Below are positions 47,015-60,300 of a stretch of DNA of 64,000 nucleotides, in pieces. The position numbers were made by a program, and so were the translations under genes. The stretch covers positions 1,178,001-1,242,000 of the forward strand of contig OU015524.1 of assembly GCA_907165065.1 (NCBI GenBank). Reading direction: 5' to 3'. Origin of the DNA: Caprimulgus europaeus. Lineage: Eukaryota; Chordata; Aves; Caprimulgiformes; Caprimulgidae. Every line of letters begins with the position of its first letter. The stretch's first letter is position 1. A model generated the notes under the pieces. It was not told the DNA's origin, ran no database searches, and saw only the letters and a program-made list of their open reading frames with translations.

Positions 47015-49905
47015 AGAGCAAGGACATCTTTCTTCAGCCTGGTCAGGAGGTGCTGGTGCAGCACCGAGTCTCAGTGCACAGGGAGCCCCGCCAAGCACCT
47101 TCTGGCTCCCTACTAGAGGAATGGTGTGCAGGAGCCAAGGCAGGGAAGCCCTGAGGAATGGCAGTGGCCAAAACTGTAGAAATCAAATCTAGGTCTGAAT
47201 AGAGCATTTTGCTGACCAAATTTGGATTGTCACCAATGGCTTCTACTTAATGAGACCCAGTGGAAAGCAGGACCTTAGGCTATAAACTTCCGAAAGGGGG
47301 AGCAGGACGTCTGGGCCGGTGATTATCCGGCTGGAACAGTCGGTTGTGTGTGAGACACTTGGGGGATAGCTGAGACTCGCTGTGTGGAAAGAACGAGATG
47401 TCATTTCGGTTTTTTAGGGATGTAAGTTTGTAACTAATTTTTGTCTCTCCTTGCCAGCGTAACGGTTTGAATGTTAATTTAATTTTGCAGAATATCATTT
47501 ATGTAAATGTAATTAGAAAGGAAACATGATCGGGAGATGCACAGCACCAAAGAAAATTTATTACTCCAAGGGGTATTGCTCTAATCATTCAACTGCAATA
47601 TTGAGTTTCCCCAGATTTAATCTAAAAGCAATAAATTACAAAAGGCTAATGTCCTGCCCAACAAAAAGCTGTCATGAACCCAAGTTTCTGTGGGGAAAAA
47701 AATTCAACTTCATTTCAGCAACAGGCTCTCCTCGTTTGCGCATTCCTTTTATGATTCCAGTCAAGTCAAAGTAAAATGAATACAAATGTGAGAGTTCGAA
47801 CACTTTCCCTGAATATGGATGTGTGTGCCTGCTGGTGATTGTCATAATCAGCAATCCGAGGTGCTGGGGCTCCGTCATCCCGGGCAGAATGAGGAATGCA
47901 GTCCCACAAAGACACAACTGCAGTTCTTCTCCCCACCTTCTCCTGCCCCTGTGATTTAAGGGAAGGCAAACCTGGGTCTGATTAATCCCACTGTCCGTAT
48001 GAAAGTCTCTTGCTGATGTGCCGTCGTTTTTGTTCTCCTGCCGACAAACTGAACGAGAAGGAGCGAGCTGTCCTGTGTTAGTGACTGTAACCACGTCCCC
48101 CGTGGGAAGCGCTGTGTGTGGGGAAGTTGCCCTGCTGACACTGCCAGTCTGCATTTACTAAAGGGACACTTTTGGCAAGTGGGATGAAAAGCAAATGCAT
48201 AATCAGATAATATTGTGTGGTTACTGCTCAAAGCCCTTGAAGAGCAGTTCTGCTATTCAAGGAGCATCTCTCCACTTGATAAAACCTGCAATGAAAATTT
48301 GTCAGCAAATAAACAACAGCTAGGCAAAATAAGGAGTGGTAAATGCCTGCCTAATGTGTCTGCTGAAACACTGTTAAGCGTTGGGGTTTTGTGGTGCAAT
48401 TTAGTATGAAGGCTGATGCCAACATTACACTTCTCTAAGAAGCAGAGTAATTAGTAGAGGAAATAGGTTTCTTATGTTTTATTTAGCCAAATTCATCTCT
48501 GGTTTAACTCTGCTGTAGCCTGGATTACATTTGTCCTTATTTCCCAGTGTTCCTCTGCTCAGTTCTTCATAGCACGGCCTTTAATTCGCTGTGATTGTCT
48601 TTTATTTTAGGTGGGGGCCATAGTTCCTCTCTGTTTGTTAGTATCAATTATGTTGTAAGCCCGGGTTTCTTGGCTCGCCACATGAAACCCATCAGATCTG
48701 CAGCAAGCTTTGACAAAGTGCACGTTGGCAGGTTTACAGATTCCCAGAGCTGCTCGTGGGGCAGGGGGAGAAGCGCGGGGCTGCAGCCTCAAAGGCACGG
48801 AGAAACAGGACAGTGAGACGAGTGGGATAAAAGGCGAGGAACAGAGAAAAACGATGTTGTTGGAAGCAGGGGAGGAGAGGCTCAACATATTAATTACTTC
48901 TGTCCTTGTGGAGGAAAAACAAGTGTTAAGAGGAGGGCTGAAAGCAGTAACCAGCAGTCTGGAGAACGAGAGAAAGTGACTGGGCTTGTTGGAAGGTACA
49001 TAAACAAGCTGGTGGGACTCAGGACCTGCTTCTCACCAACAAAGTAAAGCCAGTTATGAAACCAGTTATTGAATTCAAATCAGTATCTTCCTCTTCATCC
49101 CAGCCAAGCTCTGGAGATAAGGTCCGAGGGCTCCTTTTAGATGGCTTTGGCCAAGAGCAGGGGTTGTGTGTGTGCAGGTCTGTGCTGGGGTCCCATGCTG
49201 GGATGGCACTGAGGAGACAGGGAGACAGCTGCCTCTTCCTCCTCCTCTGTCTTGCAGAGATGAGTTCCTGCACTGGGAACTCTTCTTACAGGGCTGCTTC
49301 CACGTGGCAGGCACCCCAACTTCTGTTTCATTTCAGCCAACCCAGAGCTACAGTGACAGGAGGGAAGGATTGATAACAACACGCGTGCTGCGTCAGCGTT
49401 TGATCGTGGGGTGCTGGTGTAAGGCTGGGACAGCTGTGATTCTCCACCCATGGGTGCTGAGGGAGGTACAACAAGTGTGTGCAGCAGGACATCGGACACA
49501 CTCCTGTGGGTACACTTAATGAGCAGCGAGCATGCACAGTCCTCATCATCTCACCCTGCCTGCTGCGGGGAAATCGGCAGAGAAGGACAGAGCTGCAGAG
49601 CAGAGTGGGAAGGTCTTACCTCAGTGATCCACGGTGGACACGGGTTACAAGATGCAGTGCTGGGAGATCTGAGATATGTTTTTCGTTCCACAAGGTGTAA
49701 TTGCTCTAGCGGTGAAATAACGTGTAGGATTTTTTTCCCTTTGTTTTTGCATAATGCAAGAAAGGGAATGCTGCATCACAGAAAACATTTTCTGCCCCAA
49801 ATGGAGACTACTGTTCTCAAAGTCCTTAAGATGCACCCATTAAGATTTTATTAGTCAAAATCCTCTTCCAGGATCATCGCCATTTATTACAGTTCCTGTG
49901 TTTTT
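47015..49905. other. Unique noncoding stretch
   Basis: No mobile element or exon that I recognise. Overlapping open frames at 49019-49550 on both strands reflect GC-rich composition. The AT-rich block 47521-47660 has several TAAT/AATCAT cores and looks like possible conserved noncoding sequence by eye only. Confidence 0.5.
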
Positions 49906-49914
49906 CATTCCAAT

Positions 49915-50030
49915 GAGATTTATAATTATAAACTGGTAATTAAAGAGGCTCCACTCTGTAATTCCGTAGGAATTCCACTGTGATCTGACATTAATTAACA
50001 ACCAATTATAAATTATGATATAACTTTTAA
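49915..50030. promoter_or_regulatory. AT-rich block with many TAAT cores (candidate enhancer)
   Basis: TATAATTATAAAC, GGTAATTAAAG, CATTAATTAACAAC and CCAATTATAAATTATG fall within about 115 bp, giving at least six TAAT/ATTA cores, several of them palindromic TAATTA. It is denser than elsewhere in the window. A homeodomain-bound enhancer is a fair hypothesis. AT richness alone could also explain it. Confidence 0.3.
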
Positions 50031-50636
50031 AAAACCCACCAGTGTCTGGATGCCTTCTTTCAGTGACACTGAAATGTTAGAAGGAATTTTGCTCTCGTCA
50101 GCTGGAGCCCTGGTGCAGATTGATCAGCACGACCGCGTGTGACGGCTGTTTCCACAGTGCAGCAGCTACACCGATGGGAAGGTTCAACCTACCAAGGATT
50201 TGAAATAGTTTTTATTCTCATCTTTCTTGTAAGAGGCATCTGTCTTGCAGGATTTCCACCTTCTGTCATGTCAACAAGTGTGCACACCTTAGTGCTTAGA
50301 TTTTATCTGACTTGTTATGTAAATTAGGCTGATGTGATGCATTGCTTGTCTGCCCCATGCAAGCTTTCTTTGCCTTGAAAGAATATGTTCAAAAATTATA
50401 ACCAATCAGGAAAAAGAGTAAATAGTCACTGGCTTCAGTGAGAACATCCCTGGGAAAAGAAAAAGACATGTTAGCAGGTTAAGGGGATGAACTGTCAAAA
50501 TTCTGGCATTATTTGTCCATCTGCATTAAAGATCTGATATTGGTTTTTATGTCCCCAAAATCTGAAAGGTAGAATGCTACCTAGAGATATGTGGGTAATA
50601 AACCACCTGGTACACAAGAATAGTCAATACTTAACC
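50031..50636. other. Unique noncoding stretch
   Basis: I see no exon, repeat family or RNA gene in this roughly 600-bp stretch. Confidence 0.45.
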
Positions 50637-50710
50637 TTTCTCTTTCCTTTTTTCTTCTTTTCTTTATTTCTTTTACTTTTTCTTTTTTTAATTATTTTTT
50701 TTTCTCTCTT
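50637..50710 (+). repeat. Polypyrimidine (T/C) low-complexity tract
   Basis: About 74 bp that is nearly all T and C apart from a few A bases. It is not followed by an AG acceptor and exon that I can support, so it is listed as low complexity and not as a splice signal. Confidence 0.85.
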
Positions 50711-52220
50711 GGTGAACTCAGGTCAGTAATCATCATTAAGATTTTTTGAAAGATGGAGGAAGTAGGATAATACCAAAACCCATTACTTACAAAACCATGT
50801 AGAGAACAAGAGATGTAAAAGTATAAAAGGAGACAACAGATTCTTCTTGTGTGGATGAAATCATGAGGTAAGTTCTCAAAGCCTTGCCCTTGCAGATTAA
50901 TTTCCCCCATCTCCATTAAGCCTGATGGAAATGATGTGCATGTGTTTCTGAGGATGTCTTAGCGTGCTCCTCCCTAGGACCTTCCCCAGCTCCTTTGGTC
51001 AAACCTCCGAGACCTCTCCCATGAAGTGTGGCTTCTGATCAGGTCAGAATTAGTGTGGGTAACGGGGTGAAGAAGAGTGTGGCCCTTTTAGTCATCCCCA
51101 CATCCAGCTTTCATTATGAAACAACACTGGTCTGAGCACAGAGCTTTTCAGGAAGGTAACAGTGTGACTTACTTAGCAGCCAGCTGTTGTTGGCTTTGGG
51201 GCCTGGCTGTTTCTCAGGTCAGTGTGCTGTGCATGGATGTACAGCATTTATCCTTGTGCTGGGATTTTCTGCTGTTTTTACAGTAGTTACCAGCACTGAT
51301 CTGGGGAAGCAATCCCTTATTTAAACTCAGACAAATCCAGCAGTCTTGACCAAGAGATCGTCCTGCCTGTTGCTTTCTCCCTCGTTAATGTGAATGTACC
51401 TGTTCTAGAAACTAGAGAAGATTTCAGCTGGGAAATTCCCATTAAAAGTCTCCTCCTGTGGTGTTGCATCCCACGTGTTAGCAGGGCATCTCTAAGGGCT
51501 TTGCCCCTGAGCAGAGATGTGTCACTGGCAGCAGGGAACGAATGCAGCTTTGACGCAGGGAGACGTTGGAAACCTGCTGGATCGGATCAGCATCGGCGGT
51601 GAATCAGCCTCCTCCTGTTGGACCCAGGGACTGTACACGAGCTAAACTTGCTGCTTTTACTTGTAACTACCCCTAGAAGGGATTACATTTTTAAGATCTG
51701 GCTACACGCATTTCAGATATTAATATGTTCTTTTGGTTCTGTGCCTGAATAAGGTCTGGAGGAATTTGGAGAGCAGCTGGATGCTAAAGCTTTGGGAGAT
51801 CCAGCGTCAAAGCAGGGCTCGTAGTAACCAACATCCTGTCAGCAAATCCTAATGGTCTATATTTAACCTACTATTAAAATTATGTTTTGTTATTTTTGTC
51901 TACCTTCAGCTCAAAAGCTTGCTTTCTGTAAGAGTGCAGAACAAGGCAAGCTCAGTTAAGGCTATAAAATTTATCTGCCTGCTTTCTTTTTAGCTTGCTG
52001 TAGATCTGATGGCAGCTGAAAGGGCAAATGAGAAAGGTATGTGTTATGTTTCAGAGGGAGAGTTATAAAAGTCGAAACTGCATCCAAAGTATATTTTACT
52101 CCTAATAATGAGAACTGGATGAACAGTGTTTAAAAAAATATGAACCTACCCCAACTACATTGGTTCAGAACTAACTGATCTAATGCAGTTTTCCAAAGAA
52201 TAATTGATATTATATAATCA
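50711..52220. other. Unique noncoding stretch
   Basis: No exon or mobile element recognised. A TATAAAAGG TATA-like sequence near 50823 has no CpG patch or exon next to it and is not called as a promoter. Confidence 0.45.
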
Positions 52221-52267
52221 TAACTGGCAGTTTATGTCATGAAAGTGACACTTGACACTTTCCTGCT

Positions 52268-52371
52268 AACCAGTTTAACATCATCAATTAGAACATCACT
52301 TGTGTAATGACATTTTAGTAACCAGTTTAATATCATAAATTATGACATCACCTTCTTTTATGGCACAAGGG
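52268..52371 (+). repeat. Diverged 52-bp tandem duplication
   Basis: Unit 1 (52268-52319) and unit 2 (52320-52371) both start AACCAGTTTAA and continue ATCAT.AATTA.GACATCAC or close to it, then diverge. A weaker third copy may lie upstream (from about 52222, AACTGGCAGTTTATGTCAT). Each unit has an AATTA core. The divergence shows that it is old. Confidence 0.8.
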
Positions 52372-52374
52372 TTG

Positions 52375-55300
52375 AATAAAAGGTTTTCCTTAGAAAAGAG
52401 AAAAAGGGAAAAAAGGAGGAAACCTTAGCATTGCCCCTCATTTTGTCTTATAAAAGGTACATATGTTCTAGCCCTCTGGTCACTGTCCTCATTAGGAAGG
52501 ATCTGAGAGCTGAAAAGCTACAAACAAGGGTGAAATAAACAATTGAAAAGAATGTGCTTCGGGCTAGCACAGACAAGCTCCCAGTAGACACGAGTGTCCT
52601 TTGCATAACACCAGTGGAAATCATCCAGAAATGGAGCAGAAAGTATGGGCCTGCTCATGGAACCCGATGAACTCAATTACAGTGCAGTAATATTTACTGA
52701 GACATAGTGTGAAAGTTCAAGATTGAGTCATTGCCCACCAGTCAGTGTTCTTTTCTTCATGGCCAGTGGCTTTAAAGTAGTCCTTTCTGTCTTATTCTTC
52801 ACTGAACAGTCAAATTTGGGTGCTGGAGCCGGGTATTTTACATCTCAGACTCTTGTGTTCACTGGATTTCATGATGACTGCTGGTGATTTGAGTTCTGAA
52901 TTGGCAAATGACTCTATTTATTTGTATCTGTTTAGCCTCATGGAGCCAGACAGGAGCCAGACATGAATTGAGTTCAGAGGATTCTCAGTTAAAGAGAGAT
53001 CTCCATGAATGTGTCTCTTTCTAGGATTAACTGCAAGAAGTAAAAAAAAATAAGTATATTGTGTGTTTTCAGAGTTGGCTTTCTAAAGGTACATAGCATC
53101 AGCTTCCCTCTCTCCCTACCAGGGTCAATAAAAGTGTTTTCAGTCACCACAGCCACAAGCAGAACAAGTCATAATCAAGCATTCTCAAAATTCTTCCTGC
53201 AGTTTTTTCTCTTGCAACTAAACCATCACCGTATTAAGTTGTGCTGAACTCCTCGGGGTCTCTAGGCTGAGATAATGCCCAGTGTGTCTTCAGACTCTTG
53301 TGCAGAACCTTAACCTTGTCCGTGCAGATGGTCCCTGTGAATTCATGTGCTTCTCCCATGGCTTGCCTTCCTATCAGGCCCTTGGTTGGCAAAGTGGGGA
53401 GAGAAGCCTAGATAGGGAGTCACATTCACTTTGTAAAAACTCAGCAACTGCTGTGTATTGACTGGGGCATGAGCAAGTCCCTGAGTAATCCAGGATAATT
53501 TCCCTGGCTAATTCCCAGGCTGTAAATCAAGGATGTGACAAATGGGTGCTGCATGCCACCTGGGCGACTCTTCTGTCCTCCATCAAGTGTCCAATGCTCA
53601 AGAGATGCCCAAATTCTGGCAAGAAGGTGCTAAGTCAGTAAGTATGATAACATTTCTTAAATTACAGACAAAATTTTAAGCAAATCCATGTAAATTGTCA
53701 GTGCATATCTTAGTGGTCTCCCGAGGATGCCATGATTTACCTCCTCTCTTTTCTCAACGTTTTTTCAGAAGTTTTTTTCCCCCATGAATATTTATGTCAC
53801 TGCCTCATTTGCTGACTGAATTTCCACTCTGCTGGAATTATGCTTCCCTATAGTGCACCCAGGAAAGGTGAGCCGTTAGAGGTGAGGGAAAGAGATTCCA
53901 TGACCTTTAGGAAATAGCAAGTGGCACTAGATAAAACCTGTTCTGTGAGGGGTTACTTATGGATTGGTTGGACATAATTACCAAAAAATTATTATCTCTC
54001 TGAAACAATTAACTTCTGGAAGATCAGAGTCCAAATCTCCAAAAGCTCTGTTCTTTTGCAGGTTGGCTTAGCCCGTTGCCATGCTTGGGCAATGAGTGAT
54101 TCTTAAACCAGGCATGAGTGATAGATGCTGCATATTTCTAGTTATGAGTATGGACTTATTTACAGCTGGCATTTTTTTTTTAAAGTGAGTTGTAAATGCT
54201 GAGGTGCTAGATTCAATGCTCATGAATGTGTTTCCTTGGTGATAAAGCTTTCACTAAGCACGTTATCTATCTGTGCTATCTTATATGCAGACAAGAGATG
54301 ATTCACACTGTATGTTATAGGTCTTGTGCTTTAAAATTGAATCCTCTATTGACTTATGGCTGAGAAACATAGAAATCAAATCCACAGCTGGTTCTTCTTA
54401 AAAGTGAAGTTTTGGCAAAAGCAATGAAGGCTTTAATGCATTACAAAAGTGTGCATTTTTAAAAGTTGTTTCACTTCCTATTTTCTCTTGTCAAAACTCC
54501 CTGAAGTTAGAAGTGCTCTTGTGTTTCATCTTGCAGTTTCAGCAGAACCTAGCCTTGATTTTGCATACCCTGCTACTGCCTATTAAATGCAAAGAAGATG
54601 TCAGTTCATGGGAGTACACAGATTAAGTAAACAAATGCATGGAATGAAATCTTTCTGGCACAAAGAAGCAATTTATCTAATGCTGAAGCAGTTGTGCTTG
54701 GAAATGTCTTCAGTGGAGAAATAGGAAGGGCTTTGGAAAAGGTGAGGTGGAACAGAAATCTGAGCAAAACCCTCCTTGCCCTGACAAATAATGTCACTTA
54801 CATTAGGGTGAGAGTTCCTGGCCTGGTTGAGGTCAGTTGGAGTTTTACCATTCTTTCCACTTAACCTTCCTTTGGCAGTAAAACAGGGGAGAGTGGCCCC
54901 GTTGGGTGTCTGTGAGGAGTCACCCAGCTCATCTCTGCTTTACTCTGGCCTCCTATACCAGGATGCTCTTGCTTTTGATCAGCTCCAGCACTCAGGAGCA
55001 TACAGAGGTTGTAACACAGAAGAGCAGGTAGATGCAAAAGGTACAAAGTGAAAGGAGACCTGCTGGCAGTGGGACACTGCTGAGCACAAAAAGCCGTCAC
55101 CCCGGCACACGTTGCACATCGAGCACTGTAAATGGCATCGGGTTATGTGCATTAATTGTGTCACAAAGTAGAGAGGCCCCAAAGGAGGTGTGATCTCAGC
55201 TGTGCTACTGCTGGGACAAACAAGTAATGAGAGATCTTACAGTCTCATTAGGCAGGACAGAAGTAGAGAGTGTTAATCAATCCTTCCCTGTGTTTGAGGC

Positions 55301-57265
55301 TTGAGTTTAAATGTGCCCATCATGGGGAATGGACCTGACTTTTCCTGAGACCTATTCCCAATTTCAGAGACTGGCTGCTTCTTCCCTTCCTGTTTCCACC
55401 AGCATGAGCTCTGCAGCCCTCCTTATTGTGCAGAAGTCATGGAAGATGTTTAGATTTGCTTTTTGTCTCTAATTTCAGCTTCTTTTTCTATGGTTTACAT
55501 TTTTGACAGCTGCAGTGTCACACAGTACACTGTGAACTCTTCTGTTCCCAGTGATCTTCTCTTAATTTTTTTTACATTGCTGGCCTTGCACATGCAAAAC
55601 TGTCCTACATGTTTTTGGGGAGTGTTATTTTGAGGGCTTCAGTTATAGTAGAGGTAAATCAAGAGCAAAATCAAGTGGCATTGTGTTTCTGAAGCACAGT
55701 GGAGAGAGAGATTTTCTGAGCCTACGGTTTTTAAAACCTCTTGTTGGCCATTTAGGAGTAATAAGTCAGATGTTGACCCCCTTTGCTGCCTGTTAGCAAG
55801 CTGGTGCAACTTGGTGGAAAAATGGGTTCCCTGGTATGTGGTGATGCCCCCACACAGGTCTGAGCTCTGCTGTTGGAACTGGTGCAGGTTTTCTGGCAGC
55901 CCTAGATAAATTCTCATGTCATTTACAAAAGCTGTCAAGGGCTGGTGTTGGCTTTAGAGAAACCTTAGGGATGGAGCACAGGGCTAATGCACCACAGGCC
56001 AGCCCTGTAGAAACCCATGTGGAGACCACCAGGGTTGCAGGCTGTAGGGATGGCTTTGTGTGCTCTCTACCTCATGAGCATGAACTGTGTAGGACTGATC
56101 CAGGGAAAGCTATTCATTGCTGGATGGGTATGAATGTAAATGGAAGGATCTTTCCTGTCAGCCTCCAAGTGAACTAACACCCTGCAGATGGCTGTGATTA
56201 CAGGCCAGAAGAAAGGAAGAAGGTGCAGTGCCTCCTAGAGCTCCTATTTCTGCTTTGGCTTTGCTGCCATTGTTGACTTGGCTTTGGGACAGCTTTTGCT
56301 GGAGTTGTTGCCTAGATCCTGATTTTGGTCTTGTTTTGTCTTTTCTTGTACTGTTTTGTCCCACTTTGTCTTTGGAAATGTCCAGAAATGGAAGAGGCAC
56401 CACTTTGTCAATAATGCAGGAGGCAGAGAGTTTGTCTCCTTTGCTCTTGGTTGGCCTTGAAATTCCCCTTAATTAGTATTATCATTAGATTCTCACTCAT
56501 ATCACCCACTCTGTCTATTCTGCTTAAATATACTACCTCCAAACACAATAAATCTGAAAAAATGTACATATTATTTTTCTTTCTAAATCCAGTCCAAAAA
56601 AAATGAACTAGCTGTATAGTTCCACTAGAGCAACTGCTGATTTTGCTGCCTATTTTCCCTTCTTTCCTATTTCCCTTTGTTTTTCTCCACATCTCCAGGA
56701 TACATAAACTCCCTGTCATTCTCTAGGCTCTTTCCAACTCTGTAGCTGCCTGTCAAGGAATACATGGTAGAATTCCTGCCACTACCCATTCCTTGCATTC
56801 AGACAAGTGTTGGCCCAAGATCCACACAAGTGATTTGCTTGCACAGTTTTTGCTCATTCCACAAAGAAGTTTGCAATTTAACAGGAAACAACACTGAGCA
56901 AACAAACTGCCCTCTAACCTAGGAAATTCCTCTGGAACATCTTCCTTGGAAAACTCCTGCACCTGGACAATCAAAATAAGGGGATTTGGGAAAATTTGGT
57001 CTCACCTAAACTTTGAGTGGATAACACATTGCCTGGAGGGCAGTTTCCTTTGTGAAAACTGTCTGAAAAAGGAGTGAGATGAAAATTAGTTCCCCATCCT
57101 CATTACTGAGTAATACTACTAATAAAAGAGGATAAAAAGGGTTTGTAGATTCCTGCAAGTTGTTGAAGATGGGCCCTTGTGGGAGCAGGGAAATGAGTCT
57201 GAAGGAGGCAGGTCCCATGTCTTTTTACTTTGCCACATTTAACAAAGTGCAGGCACTAAAGCATA
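52375..57265. other. Unique noncoding stretch
   Basis: About 4.9 kb with no CR1, LTR, exon or RNA gene that I recognise. A T-rich, G/T-biased patch lies at about 56245-56370. Open frames are at most 103 codons and without domains. Confidence 0.5.
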
Positions 57266-57269
57266 CATT

Positions 57270-57307
57270 ATTGTCAATATTTATTGTCAGCTTTGACAAT
57301 ATTGTCA
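57270..57307. promoter_or_regulatory. SOX-type core cluster with a 14-bp perfect palindrome
   Basis: ATTGTC occurs at 57270-57275, 57283-57288 and 57301-57306, and its complement GACAAT at 57295-57300. The last two form TGACAATATTGTCA (57294-57307), a perfect palindrome. ACAAT/ATTGT is the HMG-box core of SOX factors, and facing pairs are known to bind SOX dimers of the SoxE group. Four cores in 38 bp is notable, though the sequence is AT-rich. Confidence 0.3.
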
Positions 57308-57309
57308 TA

Positions 57310-60300
57310 TGTATCCTCAGTTACAAAACTGAAATGTTTTGCAGGTAATAAATATTTTCATCAGTGTTATTTCCTTCCTCCAAGTTGAAGCCTTTTAGGA
57401 AGTTACAGATCTGACAAACAAAATAATAAACAAATCAAAGAAGGTAATGTTTGCCTTTCTAGCAGTATGCTTCCATAGGCACTGCTGACATTTTTTGTTT
57501 TCTGACAATGGAACTGTTTAGTAAAACCCTTTAAATTCTTTCCCAGCCAGAGCCAAAGTTGTCTCCCAGGCAAATTCCTCCTGACAGTTACAGTGTGATA
57601 CTTCATACCTGGTATATCTGTTTCTCAGCGCCTGATGATGAGCTAAGGATTATGAACCAGTTATATTTAAGACTATAATTTGTTTTTTAAAGGTCCTCTT
57701 TGTCATTCCCCATTTTTCCATCTTCCTACAAGTATCTTTGAAGGGCACCTGAAATCCCAGCAGACCCCAGAGGACACAAGCAGGTGCCCAGGTGTTGGGA
57801 ATACCCGACTGTTCCTCTAAGCAGGGGCTTTGCAGGGAGCGTGGTGAACATCAGCTTTGATTTTAAAATGTGCTGTTGCTCTGGCACTGCTGGAGGGGTA
57901 AACAAGTGAACATTGTGTCATTCTTTATAAATATCCTCTGGACTTGCAGGGATTCTCATTAGCTGATGTATCAAGCCTTCACTAACTACAAGACAGATAA
58001 GCTAATAGATGGACCAGTTAAACCAAGTTGAGTTTAAGTGTCTTGGGTAATAAAGCTTTGCATAAATTCTGATTCAAGCAATTTCAGCAAAAAGCATAAC
58101 AAGTAGCCAGTCTGGGATAAAAATGTTTTTATTTCAATCCTGTGTTCTTCATAACATCTTTCACAGATGCTATAACATTATTTTAGTCTTTAGAAAAATA
58201 TCTAACAACATGATTGTCTCACACCAGGCATAATCCCAGTGGAAATTAAAATTGCATGCATTTTCTCATCACTCTTTATTTAACAACTGGGAGAGTTTTA
58301 GTATTTGAAACTCAGCAAGAAAATTGTCTTGAAACACAGAGATTCCTTTGGGGTAATTTCACTTTTGTTTTGTGTGAACTTTAGCTGAGCAATTTTTTTC
58401 ACAGTAATATGAATCTTTGGATTATGTGGCAGTTAACAAGACTTTCTGTATGTGCTTCTCTCATAAAATACACAGAAAAATAACAAAGAACATTCTAATA
58501 AAATCATTTGAGTCAGCTAGCCTTAGCAGTAGAGATGCTCTGTTTCAGGTTTTCTAATAGTTTCTTTTAAACCCATATCACTGGGTTGAAAAGTGAACCT
58601 GAAAGTCAGTGCGTTCCTACATGAGGGGCAATGCAGTTGTGATGCTTCTTCAGTTTTCACAACAACACTGGACAACAGAGGGTGAAAATGAACAGAACTG
58701 TGCCATGGATATTCAGTGCCAGGAACAAGTAAACGCAGGAAAATCACTTTAGACTCTATCAGCAACTAAAATTACAGCATCTTATCCAGAGCTGTGTTTG
58801 ATGAAAAGAGCAAAAGCTGGTTCTAAGAAGAGAAGACATCAGAGAAAAATATAGAGAGAGCTCTGCTTTGTTCACGTGGAGTGTCTTTGGAGAGCTTTTG
58901 CACTATTACCTTCCCCAGCTCACCCTAGGGTGGGACAGCAGGCTAGGCTGGGCTGGGACAGAAAATAGCATTTTTGCATTGCTGACAAAAAGTGGAGTGC
59001 TATCCCTGCTGTAAAGGCAGTAAGAAGGGGGTTTTTTATAACTCCTAAGTATATATTTGGCCCCAGTGCACATCAGTTAGTGTTTTTCTTGGTGCTTTTG
59101 AGGACACTGATATATATATATTTTTTTTTCCCTTCTGTAAGTGAGAGGACATCTGGCACACCCAAGAAATCTAGCACTGATGGGACCTGGTAATGCAGTT
59201 TGCTTGACTCAGAGCAGCAGTATCCAGAAACTGATGGCTCGTCTACAAGATGAGCTGGTTGTTTCCCTTCAACAACGAAAGGACAAATGCTTGCCATGCA
59301 AAATAACATTACAATAGGCTCTTGCAAGTGGTCATAGAAAAGTGACAGCGGATTTAGTAGGGTTGATTGTATCAGCTGATTTCTATTAGAACCTTTTTCT
59401 TTTGGCCTGTAATGGACCTTCTGGAGATAGGCTGGTTAGCAAGGCACCATGAGTATCACATAGTGGCTTCCTGTAGTCATTATAATTTAGATCTCTTTGC
59501 AGATTGAAGATGCAGAGGTCAATAAGTGACTCTCCCGTTGTTTTGCTTGCACTCTTGATGTTTCCATCTTCAACATTTCTGAGACAGAGAGAGAATTGCT
59601 ATTCCCTATCAGGAATCTGGGACTCTTCTCTCAGGTGTTTCTAGCAAGGTCAAACCAGCAATGTCCAAGGCCTGTCTTTATGCAGAACTTTATTCTGAAG
59701 CTAATATTAGTGCCACTACATTCAAACTCATTGTGTTTGTCAGCTGGGTTGATTGCCTGCTGAAATAGATACTCAGATACCTATTTCTTTGGGTTTCACT
59801 CTTATTGTAATACTTTAATCCTTTTCTGTGAATCTTAATCATGACGTCTTTTTGTCCCATTTAGCGTCTCACGGGAATTTTGTTTACTAATTCTTCTAGC
59901 TAATAAAGGAGTACATCAGGTCTCCAAGCTGTTTCAGCACCTCTCTGGTGCAGTAAGACCAAACAGAAACAGAAGGTGCTTTGTGTGCTCTCCTTCACAT
60001 TAGCCCTGTGCAGAGATGCAGGTGAGTGTTTTCCAGGCCAGGACATTTGTCAGCAGACTCCATTTCAGTGGCAGAGTGGGTACCTGTGGGTAAGTCTGTG
60101 AGAGGAGAGGTCACTGAAGGAGGTTAATCTCAGGCAGTTCTGCCAATCTCACACAGTATAAGACCTCAGGAATCTTGACAACATGGTCCAAATGGGCTTC
60201 AGGTACTTGTGGATTGTGGGTGGCTGACAGCAATTCAGTTGAAGGGAGTCCACTGTCCATGTTTTGCAAAAGTCAAGTTTTTCACCAAAACATTGGATCT

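Noticed and set aside
50820..50832. TATAAAAGG TATA-like box
   Set aside because: No initiator, CpG patch or exon nearby. Such matches are expected by chance in 64 kb.
59936..59951. TTCAGCACC followed by a GGTGC inverted repeat, resembling half of a REST/NRSF site
   Set aside because: The second half of the REST consensus (GGACAG.GCC) is absent.
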